This document shows positions 21,722 through 30,958 of a stretch of DNA of 64,000 bases, piece after piece. Position 1 is the first letter of the stretch. Each line of letters opens with the position of its first letter. The translations under genes were made by a program, and so were the position numbers. The stretch spans positions 611,009-675,008 of the forward strand of contig OY253661.1 in NCBI GenBank assembly GCA_958009055.1. The letters are read 5' to 3'. Below the pieces are notes generated by a model that saw only the letters and a program-made list of their open reading frames with translations, was not told the DNA's origin and made no database searches. This stretch comes from Choricystis sp. odSpoLacu1 (taxonomy: Eukaryota > Chlorophyta > Trebouxiophyceae).

Positions 21722-23818
21722 TCACTCAACAGCCACGCCGCCCGCGCTCTTCAGCCGCTCCTTGCGCTCCCGCAGCCGCCGCGCCACGTAGAACGCCATC
21801 TCCAGGGCTTGGGCCGCGTTGAGGCGGGGGTCGCACTGGGTGCGGTAGGCTTCGGAGAGGTTGGCGGCCGCGATGTCGGACCCGCCGCCGAGACATTCTG
21901 TGACGTCGTCGCCCGTCATCTCCAGGTGGACGCCGCCGGGGACAGACCCCAGGGCGTCGTGCACATCGAAGAAGGCTTCCACTTCCGAGCGGACGCGTTC
22001 GTAGCGGCGCGTCTTGTAGCCTGCGCACGTCTCGGTGTTGCCGTGCATCGGGTCGCACACCCACGTGACGACCTGGCCTGCGTCGCGCACCGCGTTGATC
22101 ATGGCGGGCAATTTCGCACGCACGTTGTCCGCCCCCATGCGCACGATGACGGCCAGGCGACCGGGCGTGTTGGCAGGGTTGAGGGTGTGGATGAGGGTGA
22201 CCAAGTCTCCCGGGTCCATTTTGTCGGACACTTTGACGCCGAGCGGGTTGCCGACGCCGCGCAGAAACTCGATGTGGGCCGCGTCGAGCTGGCGCGTGCG
22301 TTCACCGCACCACAGGAAGTGGCCGGAGCAGTCGTACCAGAGCCCCGTGGTGGAGTCTTCCCGGGTGAGGGCTTCCTCGTAGTCGAGGAGGAGGCACTCG
22401 TGGCTAGGGTGGTGGGAAGGAAAGAAGGCGGGTGAGCGCAAGAAAAAAACAAAACACTCGACCAGCAGCCCGCACACCCTCCCATCCTCCTTCCCTCTCC
22501 CATCTCACCTGACATAGAACTCCGTCTCCCTCATGATCGCAGCATCATAATTCATGCCACACGCCAGCATGAACGAGATCGCCTCATCCACGCGCGCCGC
22601 CAGGTCAGCGTACAAACGCCCTTCATCCGATTTGGCCATAAAGTCCAGGTTCCACTGCATGACGCGCTGCAGCCCCGCATACCCGCCCGTCGCAAAGCCG
22701 CGCAGGAGGTTGAGGGTGGCGGCGGACTGGTTGTAGGCGCGGACCAGGCGGAAGGGATTCGGGATGCGCGCGTCGGCCGTGGTTTCAGGCCCGTTGATGA
22801 TGTCGCCCCGGTACGACGGCAGCTCAGACCCATCCGGCATCGTCTCCATGTCGGCGGTGCGGGGCTTGGCAAACTGGCCCGCCATGCGCCCGATTTTGAC
22901 GACGGGCACGCCGCCGCCAAACATCAGAACGACCGCCATCTGCAGGATGACGCGGAAGGTGTCGCGGATGCGGTTAGCTGAGAAGTCGCCAAAAGACTCG
23001 GCGCAGTCGCCGCCTGGAGGGTGGGTGGGGTGGGGAGGTGGGGTGAGGGAAAAGGGTGCGTCGAGGGAGGAACCGCCGCCGCTGCTGCGCGGCCGAAAAC
23101 GAACGAATGAGGGCGCAAACGCGAGTGCGAGCTGTGCTGGGCTCTCTCTCGCCGTTTCTCCCCCGCTCGAGGGCACAACGCAAGCCCGGCTGTCGGCCCA
23201 CGCGTGATGGCGCAGCACAGGCGGGGAGGTGGACGCAGAGAGAGCCAAAGAAAAGCGAGCATGCACCGGGGCCGTCGAACAAACGCCCTGGACAGCAGCG
23301 CCTCGCCCACACCAGACGCATTGCGCGCCCACCGCGCCCATACTCTGGCCAGCCTGCATCATGCCCGCTCCCCAGCGCGCGGGCGGGGCAGGCCAGAGGG
23401 TGGCAGTCTCGTGCGTTTTTTTGCGAGCCGTCGCGTCACCAATTCGCCCCTCCCTCCAAAACGCACCCTGCAGCATGAACGCCTCCCCCGTCGCGCACGC
23501 CGCCAGCCTCTCCTGCAGCTTCCTGCACTCCCCCGCAAACACGAGGGGCGGCATCCTCGCAATCTCGGCCGTCGCCTCCTTGACGGCGGCCGCGTCGGGG
23601 TAGTTGGGCTGCTGGTACGCCTTCTTGGCGCGCCACGAGTCGGCGGCCCACGAGTCCAGGTGGCGGGCTTCGCGAGTGAAGGGCAGGGTGGGAGGGTCGG
23701 CCACCGCGCGCGGGGTGCGGGCCGCCAGCGCGACCGTGCGGCGGCGGCGCGGCGGGAGGGGCGGCAGCGCGCGCGTCGCGCGCGCGGTCGTCGGGCTGGG
23801 GGCCGACGGGTGGCGCAT
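21722..23818 (-). CDS. Plastid class II DAHP synthase
   Basis: Exons 23818-23467, 23013-22509 and 22403-21722 give 512 residues. The first ~50 residues are Arg/Pro/Ala-rich with no acids, typical of a plastid transit peptide. The start at 23818 has A at -3; an ATG at 23836 is in frame but in poor context. Class II signatures span the junctions: [38 protein letters not shown]-x-[21 protein letters not shown], and [20 protein letters not shown]. The enzyme condenses phosphoenolpyruvate and erythrose 4-phosphate, the first step of the shikimate pathway to aromatic amino acids. The PEP precursor pool connects with the pyruvate kinase at 39-41 kb, though not by any visible regulation. Confidence 0.97.
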
Positions 23819-24070
23819 TGTGTTGTGTGGGATCATAGACTATGGGAAAAGAGGCAGGCGCGGTGGTGAGGGTGCGCGGGGGCGGGGCGACGAATTCGAC
23901 CGTCGGAGTGACGGCTTTCTCCGACGTTTTTTTGTTTGTGGGTTCGTTCTGGCCTAGAGCCCGCCCGATCCACAACACACAGCCACGCTCTCCATGCCTT
24001 AAAAACGAGACGCTTCTGGCCCTTTGAGTTTTCTCTTACAAAAAACAGACTTTCGTTTAACATAAAAATC

Positions 24071-24295
24071 TCAAGCCCGCCAGCGCCACACCGCCAGCGC
24101 CGCAAACACGGCCGCCCCGCCCACCAGGGTGGCTCGGTGCCCCCCGACCACCCTGTCCCCCGCTCGCCAGGCGAGGCTGGCGGCGGCGACGAGGCAGACG
24201 CCGGTGCCGGTGAGGCGGCAACTGAAACAGTCGTTGTTTGGTGGTGGCGGGGGTGGCGGTGGCGGCCTGGCCGCACGCACGCCGCCGTCCGCCAT
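24071..24295 (-). CDS. DMAC1/TMEM261-like small membrane protein (DUF4536)
   Basis: A single-exon 74-residue protein. A nine-Pro run is followed by NNDCFSCRLTGTGVCLVAAA and a second hydrophobic stretch ending in WRWRA. The DC-x-x-CR-x-x-x-G-G/S-G motif before two membrane segments is typical of the DMAC1 family. The human member helps assemble the distal membrane arm of mitochondrial complex I. The start codon lies only 11 bp after the TMA7 stop on the same strand, in good context (A at -3, G at +4). A separate promoter would have to lie inside TMA7. NDUFS4, another complex I protein, is in this window but 24 kb away. Confidence 0.72.
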   Translation of the reverse strand: MADGGVRAARPPPPPPPPPNNDCFSCRLTGTGVCLVAAASLAWRAGDRVVGGHRATLVGGAAVFAALAVWRWRA

Positions 24296-24306
24296 GATTC
24301 ACTGCT

Positions 24307-24628
24307 TCACTTGGACCCTTTCACCTTGGCAAAGCCGCCCTTGGACGCCGCCTTCTCTTTCAGTGCCTTCAGCGCGGCCGCCTCCTCCTTTTTCTTCTGC
24401 AGGAACGCTTTGTCGTCGTCGTCAAGTTCAGTCTGCTTGGATTTGGGCTTCTTGAGGGGCTGTGTGTGGGAAGAAGAAGGGAGGCGGAGGGTGTGAGCGG
24501 GGGGGATGGCGCGACGAAAAAAACCGACTGTTGGCGCAGCGGCGCGCGCCGGGCGTGCGCAAGCGTTGGCTGGCGCGCCCACACACACACACACGCACCT
24601 TGGCTTTGCCGCCTTCTTTGCCGGGCAT
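24307..24628 (-). CDS. TMA7: Translation machinery-associated protein 7 (TMA7/CCDC72)
   Basis: Exons 24628-24599 (MPGKEGGKAK) and 24459-24307 give 60 residues, against about 64 in yeast and animals. PLKKPKSKQTELDDDDKAFL, the KKKEEAAALKALKEKA coiled coil and the GGFAKVKGSK C-terminus are diagnostic. TMA7 co-purifies with ribosomes. The gene is divergent from HYPK, another ribosome-linked protein, across 183 bp, and its stop is 11 bp before the DMAC1-like ATG. Confidence 0.95.
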
Positions 24629-24811
24629 GGTTGGAGTGCGAAAAAGGCTTTGGAGGTGCGCGGGGGAGGCGCGAGATTTTAGGGAAAAGAGAGCAAATTG
24701 TGAGACCAGTCTGAATTTCGTTTTCGTCCGGCGAAAAAGCTGACTGCCCCCCGCCGCCCACTCGCACAGCACTACAGCACACAGAAACAACCACCCACAC
24801 ACTCCACCAAA
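24629..24811. promoter_or_regulatory. Bidirectional promoter TMA7 / HYPK
   Basis: 183 bp between divergent starts of two ribosome-associated protein genes. It contains an imperfect symmetric TTTCGTTTTCGTCCGGCGAAAAAG element near 24716-24739 (TTTTCG on one side, CGAAAA on the other). Co-regulation is an inference from function and layout. Confidence 0.45.
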
Positions 24812-25391
24812 ATGACGGGCGACGAACCCTCCTCCCCCGGCGACGCGCCGCCCCCGCCGCCCGCGGACAAGGCGGCGGCGGCGGAGGCCCGCGCGCTGAA
24901 CGCGTTGAACGTGGACTTGGTGCGTGTGTGGGTGTGGGTGTGGGTGTTTTTGTGTATGATTGGGAGGGAATGTGGGAAGAGAGGGCGTGCGTGCCAGCCC
25001 GACGACGCCTAGCCGACCCCCCTCTCCCTCAACACACACAAACCACAGGGCGAGGAAAAAGAGGTCGACGCCGCCGCCGCCCAGAACGCGGTGGCGGGGC
25101 TGCAGGCGGCTGCCGCGGCAGCGCGCACCGAGGCGGCGGCGCGGTGAGTGGTGTTGTGTGGAGGGGGTGGGAAGAGGCGTTGTGCCAAGGCCTGCCGTCG
25201 TGTCTCTCACCCTTTGCACCCCCACCCCACCACACATCAGCGAGCGCGCCCTGGCCGCCATCAAGGTGGCCGACGCCGACGTTGCCGTCGTGGCGGCCGA
25301 GTTCGAGCTGCCCAAAGCGGCGGCCGACCGCGCGCTGCGCGAAGCGGGCGGCCGGCTGGAGGAGTGCCTGCGAGCGCTATCGGCGGCCTGA
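24812..25391 (+). CDS. HYPK-like NatA auxiliary subunit
   Basis: Exons 24812-24919, 25049-25143 and 25241-25391 give 117 residues. The N-terminus is Pro/Ala-rich and acidic. The C-terminus is a UBA-like helical domain: ALAAIKVADADVAVVAAEFE then AADRALREAGGRLEECLRAL. This matches HYPK (K-x-E-D-V-x-L-I-x-x-E-L-E then A-E-R-x-L-R-E-x-x-G-x-x-x-x-A-L-x-x-L). HYPK binds the NatA N-terminal acetyltransferase at the ribosome exit and modulates its activity. The alternative, an alpha-NAC UBA fragment, is unlikely because no NAC domain precedes it. Confidence 0.88.
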
Positions 25392-25477
25392 GTGGATGGT
25401 TTTGTGTAGGTATGCAAAAAAGAAGAGACAGTGTGGTCTGAATTTTTAACAAACGTGTTTGGGGGGGGGGGGGGTTG

Positions 25478-25499
25478 AACAACTGGTGGGTCAGTTGTT
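25478..25499. repeat. 8-bp hairpin after HMA1, next to a poly(G) tract
   Basis: AACAACTG (25478-25485) and CAGTTGTT (25492-25499) are perfect complements around a 6-nt loop. They sit 31 bp beyond the HMA1 stop, so they are probably in its 3' UTR. A run of 14 G lies at 25461-25474 on the plus strand. Confidence 0.6.
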
Positions 25500-25529
25500 G
25501 AGCAGAATGAATTCAAAAAAATCAGTCAA

Positions 25530-28034
25530 TCATGCGGCCGCCGCGGCGACCGCGTCAACCACTGGCGCCGCCGTCTGCGCAACCACCTTGCCTCCATCAC
25601 CACCGCCTCCCACAGCATCCACCCTGCGTGCCACCACCCGCCTGCCCGCCGCCAGGGGGCGCAACGAGTTGAGGGCGACGGCCAGGGTGGAGCCTTCGTG
25701 CAGTGCGACCGCCGCCCACAGCGGCAACACCCCCGCCAACGCAAACGGCGCAATGGCGGCCGCCGACAGGGCGGCCAAGGCCAGGTTGGCGCGCACGGTT
25801 GCCCGGGTGGCAGACGCGACGTCCAGGAGGGCGGGGACGGCGTCAACGGAGGCGCCGCCGAGGAGGAGCACGTCGGCGGCCGCCTCTGCGGCCGCGCCCG
25901 CGCCCGCCGGGGCGCCCGGGGCGGCCGCCACGGCCGCCCCCACGTCGGCCGCCACCAGGGCGGGGGCATCGTTGATGCCGTCGCCCACGAACAAGACGGC
26001 GGGAGGGGTGGTGGTGGAGCGTGAGGCAGAGGCTGCCACAGACCGCAGCGCCACCACGGCAGCCACCTTGCCCTCCGGCGTCAGCCCGCTCTCCACGTCG
26101 GCGGGGGTGAGGCCCAGCCCCGCCGCCACGGCTGCCGCGGCGGGCGCGTTGTCGCCCGTGAGGATGCGCACTGTGAGGCCACGAGAGCGAAGAGCAGCCA
26201 CTGCGCCCACCGACGCGGCACGCAGTCCATCCTCAAACGCAAACGCGCGCACCAACGGGTCGGCTTCGGAGACGGCGTCTGGGGCGGGGAGTTCGGCCAC
26301 CAGGGACACGGCGCGGGCGGCGGAGGCGAGGGAGGACGCGCACGCGGCGGCCGCCGCGCGGGCAGAGGGCGGCAACTCGTCGGCCACCCAGGCTGCTGAT
26401 CCCAGGAAGAGGGTGCCGCCCCCGGGCGTGGTGGCGCGGCAGCCGCAGCCGGGCACGACTTCGAAGTTGGACAGGTCGTCGTCGGCGGGGGGAGCGCCGA
26501 CCGCGGCAGCAGCAGCAGCCAGCGCGGCCGAGACGGGGTGCCCACTCCGCAACCCCAGGGCCGCCCCCGCCGCCAGCGCCCTCCCCGACGGGGGGCGCAG
26601 CCGGCGCGCGGACACGGTGATGGTGCCCGTGCCGTCGCCGCCGTCGCGGCGGGCGGACCAAGCGGAGGGGTCCGCCATGCCGACACACGTGAGCGCGCCG
26701 CGCGTCAGGGTGCCTGTTTTGTCCAGGCCGACCGCAGTGACACGGGCCAGGGCGTCCAGTACAGCGCCACCACGCACCAGGGCGCCACCCCGGGCGGCGG
26801 CGGCGACGCCGGCCACGTAGGCGAGGGGGGCCAGCGCAAGCGCGCACGGCGACGCGGCTGTCAGTGCGGCCAGCGCCCGGTACGCTGCCCCGTGCCTGCC
26901 ACCAAAAGGCACGCCCGCCGCCAGCAAGCCTGCCAATGCTACCACCCCTCCCAGCAGCACAGCGCGTGCGTACGCAGCCCCTGCCTCGTCCAGCCACGCG
27001 CGCACGCGCGGGCGCGACGCTTGGGCGGCGGCCGCGAGGGCAGCGATGCGGGCGGGGGCTGAGTCGGCAGCGACCGCGGTGGCACGCAACGCCAAAGCCC
27101 CATCATGGGACACAGACCCGGCCGCCAGGGCGTCCCCCGGGGCGACGCGGCGGGGGAGGGATTCCCCGGTGATGTGCTCTGATGAGGCCAGGCCACCCCC
27201 CCACACGACGGTGCCGTCGATGGGGCACGCGCCACCCGGGCGCACGAGGACGACGTCTCCGATGGTGATGGAGGAGGCGGGCACAGTTTCAGAAGCCGCA
27301 AGGTTGGGCACACCCGTCCCATCATCAAACGTCACTCTGTCGGCGGTCAAAGGTGCCGCCGCCAACAACGCCGACAGATCGCCCCGCGCGGCCGCCGACA
27401 CGCGCGCCTCCAGGGCATGAGACGCGCCAAACAGGACGAGCAGGAGGGCGCCCTCCAGGGGGGCGCCCAGGGCGGCGGCGCCTGCAGCGGCTGCAGCCAT
27501 CAGCGTGTGGGTGTCGACGCGCGCGAGTGCGACCTGTGGCCCCGCGCCCAGGGGGCGGGGCAGGGCGGACACCGCGACGCGGAGCAGATCCAGCGCGTCT
27601 GGCAACCCTGCCAGCACATAAGCTGCGGCTGCAGCCCCCACCGCCACCGCGGCCAGCGTGGGCGGCGGCAACGGCGGCGTCAGCGCGCGCGCGGCGGCGC
27701 CCGCGGCCGCCGCCAGCGCCAGCGCGCCCGCGGCGGCCGCCAGAGCGGCGGGCGAGTGGTCTACTAAGGCTGCCATGCGGGAGGCGCCAGTGGCGCGGGC
27801 CAGGGTGTTGAGCGCAGACAGCGCGGGCGAGCGCGGGAGGGAGGCGTGCTCACCATCATCATCGTGCGAGTGGGTGCTGCAGCCGCAGCCAGCGCCTGGG
27901 GTGCTGCTGTGATAGCCGTGCGCACGCACGCGCAGGGCGCCCGGGGTGGGCGGGCGGCGGCGACGGTGGGGGGTGGTGGGGCGGGGGGCGGCGCAGCGAA
28001 CAGCGCGCGGCAGCGCGCGGCCGGTGGTGAGCAT
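25530..28034 (-). CDS. P1B-type heavy-metal ATPase, HMA1-like
   Basis: An intronless 834-residue gene. All P-type signatures are present: TGES in EHITGESLPRR (~288), SPC in place of CPC in membrane helix (~394), the phosphorylated Asp in DKTGTLTRG (~437), SGHPVSAAL (~496), and VGDGINDAPAL (~684). The SPC motif and the C-terminal ALHEGSTLAVALNSLRPL match HMA1, a plastid-envelope ATPase linked to Zn, Cu or Ca transport. The N-terminus is a probable transit peptide followed by a His/Cys-rich segment at residues 39-63 (HGYHSS, CGCSTHSHDDDGEH), comparable to the poly-His of HMA1. An in-frame ATG further upstream at 28112 is possible but less likely. Confidence 0.93.
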   Translation of the reverse strand: MLTTGRALPRAVRCAAPRPTTPHRRRRPPTPGALRVRAHGYHSSTPGAGCGCSTHSHDDDGEHASLPRSPALSALNTLARATGASRMAALVDHSPAALAAAAGALALAAAAGAAARALTPPLPPPTLAAVAVGAAAAAYVLAGLPDALDLLRVAVSALPRPLGAGPQVALARVDTHTLMAAAAAGAAALGAPLEGALLLVLFGASHALEARVSAAARGDLSALLAAAPLTADRVTFDDGTGVPNLAASETVPASSITIGDVVLVRPGGACPIDGTVVWGGGLASSEHITGESLPRRVAPGDALAAGSVSHDGALALRATAVAADSAPARIAALAAAAQASRPRVRAWLDEAGAAYARAVLLGGVVALAGLLAAGVPFGGRHGAAYRALAALTAASPCALALAPLAYVAGVAAAARGGALVRGGAVLDALARVTAVGLDKTGTLTRGALTCVGMADPSAWSARRDGGDGTGTITVSARRLRPPSGRALAAGAALGLRSGHPVSAALAAAAAAVGAPPADDDLSNFEVVPGCGCRATTPGGGTLFLGSAAWVADELPPSARAAAAACASSLASAARAVSLVAELPAPDAVSEADPLVRAFAFEDGLRAASVGAVAALRSRGLTVRILTGDNAPAAAAVAAGLGLTPADVESGLTPEGKVAAVVALRSVAASASRSTTTPPAVLFVGDGINDAPALVAADVGAAVAAAPGAPAGAGAAAEAAADVLLLGGASVDAVPALLDVASATRATVRANLALAALSAAAIAPFALAGVLPLWAAVALHEGSTLAVALNSLRPLAAGRRVVARRVDAVGGGGDGGKVVAQTAAPVVDAVAAAAA

Positions 28035-28246
28035 TGGGTTGGGAGGGAGAGGGCCGACACTGCTGGCGGTGGCCACACACGCGAGCCGTGGGGTGCCGTG
28101 CCCCGCAGACACACACCGAAATGTGGGACAGAGAGGGAGGGTGTGGGAAGCGTGTGTGAGCGCCGAAACCGACCAGCCGCTCGCCTCACACCCCTTTTGT
28201 CCCCTCTCGCGGCCGCCCCTCCTCCTCCTCCCCGCCGCCCCACACT
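28035..28246. promoter_or_regulatory. Bidirectional promoter HMA1 / TPT
   Basis: 212 bp between two plastid-envelope protein genes. It is G/C-rich, with a C/T-rich leader just before the TPT start. No specific site is recognised. Confidence 0.4.
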
Positions 28247-29830
28247 ATGCACGCCCTGCGCACGCCCGTTGCGGCGTCTGCCCGCCCCCGGCTGGCGGCG
28301 CCCCGGTCCGCCCCCCGCCTGGTCGGTCGGGTCCAGCCCAAGGTGCAGCCGGTCGCCCAGCCCTGCTCGGTGACTCCGCCCGCCCGCCTGTCGGTGGTGG
28401 CCGCCGCCGCCGCCGGCCTGGACCCCCTGGAGAGGTGAGAGTGCGTTCCATGGGTGGTAGTGGGGGCCGGCATCGGGGGCGGAGCGCGTCGGGCGGGGCG
28501 CGGAACGCTGTCCGGTCGGTGCATGGCGACCAAGGGCGGACGAAAAGGAACAAAACGCTGCGCCCGCGGTGCTTGCGGCCGCTTGCTGCCGACGCCACCC
28601 CTTGTCACACGAGTGTGAGCCACATGTGCTGGCGTGGAGCGCGAGTGGGGACGACGGTGGGGCGGGGAAGGGGGCAATTTGGAGGGAAAGCCCGCGAGCG
28701 CGGGCTGTAAAAGACAATCGTGCGAGAGGTCGGGGGCTGCGAACACTCACACTTCCCCCACCCTCCCTCCCCAACAGCGCCATCGCCAAGGTGACGGGCG
28801 CCAAGGCCGCCCCGTCCGTCGTCACGCTGACCTTTGTGGTGGCGTGGTGAGTAGAAGAGAGAGAAGGAGAGGAGAGAGGAGAGTTGATTCAATCACGGCT
28901 AAAAAAACATTCACCAACCCTCTCTCCTCCCCCACCCACAGGTACGCCCTCAACGTCGGCTTCAACCTGCTCAACAAGACCATCTTCGGCTACTTCCCCT
29001 TCCCCTGGACCGTGTCCGCGGTGCACGTGGTGGTGGGGCTGGTGTACTGCGCTGCCGCGTACGCTGTGGGCGCCAAGAAAGCGTCCTTTGGCCGCCCCGT
29101 CACCAAGGATGAATTCAACACCCTGTTGGGGCCCGCCTCCATGCACGCCATTGGCCACATTGCGGCCAACCTGTCGTTTGCGGCGGTGGCCATTTCCCTG
29201 ACTCACACGATCAAGACACTCGAGCCCGCGTTCAACGTCCTGCTCTCCAAACTCATTCTCGGCACGCCGACTCCCGGCCCCGTGGCTGCGACTCTCATCC
29301 CCATCATGGGCGGCGTCGCCCTGGCGTCCGCGTCCGACCTGTCGTTCAACTGGACGGGGTTCATTGGGGCGATGCTGTCCAACCTGACGTTTGGGTTCCG
29401 CGCGGTGTGGTCGAAAAAAGCTATGGCGACGATCAAGAACCTGGACTCGACCGCGATTTACGCGTACACGACCCTGATCTCGACGTTCATTTGCGTGCCT
29501 GCCGCCCTGATCTTCGAGGGTCCCGCCCTCAAAGCCGGCGTCGAGTCCGCCCTCAAGCACAACCCCAACTTTTGGTGGGCGCTCGGCGGCGTGGGTCTCC
29601 TGTACCACCTCTACAACCAGTTCGCCTTCAACACACTGGCCCGCGTCTCCCCCGTGTCCCACGGCGTGTGCAACGTGGTCAAACGCGTGGTGATTATCGG
29701 GACGTCGGTCGTGTTCTTTGGCACCAAGATGAGCCTGCAGGCGAAAGCGGGGACGGCCATTGCCATTCTGGGCACCTACCTGTACACCGAGGCGGTCGCC
29801 CGCTTCAAGCCGGCGCCCAAGGCGGCTTGA
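28247..29830 (+). CDS. Plastid triose-phosphate/phosphate translocator
   Basis: Exons 28247-28434, 28778-28846 and 28942-29830 give 381 residues. The first ~60 are an Ala/Pro/Arg/Val transit peptide ending near SVVAAAAAG. Conserved pPT-family blocks follow: YALNVGFNLLNKTIFGYFPF, HAIGHIAANLSFAAVAISLT, HTIKTLEPAFNVLLSKLILG, LSFNWTGFIGAMLSNLTFGF, and YHLYNQFAFNTLARVSPVSH. About ten membrane helices are expected, in the inner envelope. It exchanges triose phosphate or 3-phosphoglycerate for phosphate. The KRV-x-x-IG-x-S-x-x-FG-x-K end (VKRVVIIGTSVVFFGTKMSL) contains the substrate-binding Lys/Arg region. TPT and PEP- or glucose-phosphate-type translocators are hard to separate by eye; TPT is the best fit. 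Confidence 0.94.
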
Positions 29831-29981
29831 TTTGGAAGAGGAAAGAGGGTGTGAGGAAAAAGAGAGAGTGCGAGAGAGAGCGCCCCGTATCGTGGTGTGT
29901 TTCGTGTCAACGAGAGCGAGAAAACAAAAAAAACAATTCTTTCGTTTTTCTACACATACACGCCACCCTCTTCTCTCTCTC

Positions 29982-30833
29982 TCACGCTTCCATGCCCGCC
30001 ACACCTTTCAAAGCAGCCCGCTGTCGCTTTCCCGGGCGTTTGCCAGGGCGGCGCGCCCCCCGGCTGCGCTTGCTTTTGCCCTCTGCTGCTGGCTTTTTAT
30101 TCATCGTTCGTGCCGCTTTGGCTTTGGCAGCAGCAACCGCGGCAGCAGTCACGCGCGCAGCACGCTCAGCGTGCGTCTCCATGTCGTCGGGGGCGGCCGC
30201 ATACTTAAGCGGGGCGGAGTGAGATGCCACGGACGCAGCAGCACACGCTTTGACGTGTTTTTTGGAGGCCACGTGGTTGCGCACGGCGGCGGGCCCCACC
30301 AACAGCACGCCCGCGCAAACGCTGCACGCGAGAGTGGCAGACGTGGGAGACGGGCGGCCGGCGAGCCAGGCGTCGACTTGGGCAGACAGGTCGGCAGGGG
30401 TGCCGACGACGGCGCGGCGAGGGCGGGGCGGAGGCTGAACAGGCGACGACGCGCGGGCGTCATCGTCAGAGTCTGCGTCGTCATTGTCAAAGTCGGACTC
30501 GGACAGGTCTTGCAGGCGGTCAAAGGTGGCGGGGTCTGGGTGTGGCGAGGGGAGGGGGGGAGAGGGTCGGCGGCCGAGCCAAAACGCATGCGTGCCGTGG
30601 CAGCTGCCCAGCCCTCTCTCTGCGCCCTTATTTCAGCGCGCGCCCAGGAACAGGCCAGCTCCACCCTCTCCTGCCATCAACGGAGCCTCTTTCTCAGCTC
30701 TCGCACCTTGCTCCTCCTCGCCACTGCTGGCCGACGACGCTTCCGACGCGGAGGACGACTCGTCCCCCGACGACGACGACGTGTCGCCACCGTCGGGGCC
30801 GTGCAAGTGTCGAAAGTCGCGGCGCTTGAACAT
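29982..30833 (-). CDS. Putative zinc-finger nucleolar protein
   Basis: Exons 30833-30707 and 30535-29982 (phase 1 junction, EEEQ|DPATF) give 226 residues. The N-terminus is MFKRRDFRHLHG, then a Ser/Glu/Asp acidic stretch. A central C-x2-C...H-x5-H finger, CSVCAGVLLV followed by NHVASKKHVK, is of the U1/C2H2 RNA-associated type. The C-terminal 50 residues are very basic (SKRSRGARRPGKRPGKRQR), a probable nucleolar signal. The family name is not recognised. Divergence over 125 bp from CMS1, a ribosome-biogenesis gene, fits a pre-rRNA role. Confidence 0.7.
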
Positions 30834-30958
30834 GTGAGATGCGCTGGTTTTGAGGCGCAGGCGTGGGGAGAGAAAAAGAAAAAAAAAACACTAGTGAGCT
30901 CACATTCGTCGACGATTTTTCTAGCTTTCTCCCGTCCGCGTGCGCTCTCTCCACAACC
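30834..30958. promoter_or_regulatory. Bidirectional promoter zinc-finger gene / CMS1
   Basis: 125 bp with an A-tract, the palindrome GTGAGCTCAC (30895-30904) and a TCGTCGACGA palindrome (30907-30916). The two stand 2 bp apart near the middle, which makes them candidate regulator sites for both genes. Confidence 0.45.
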
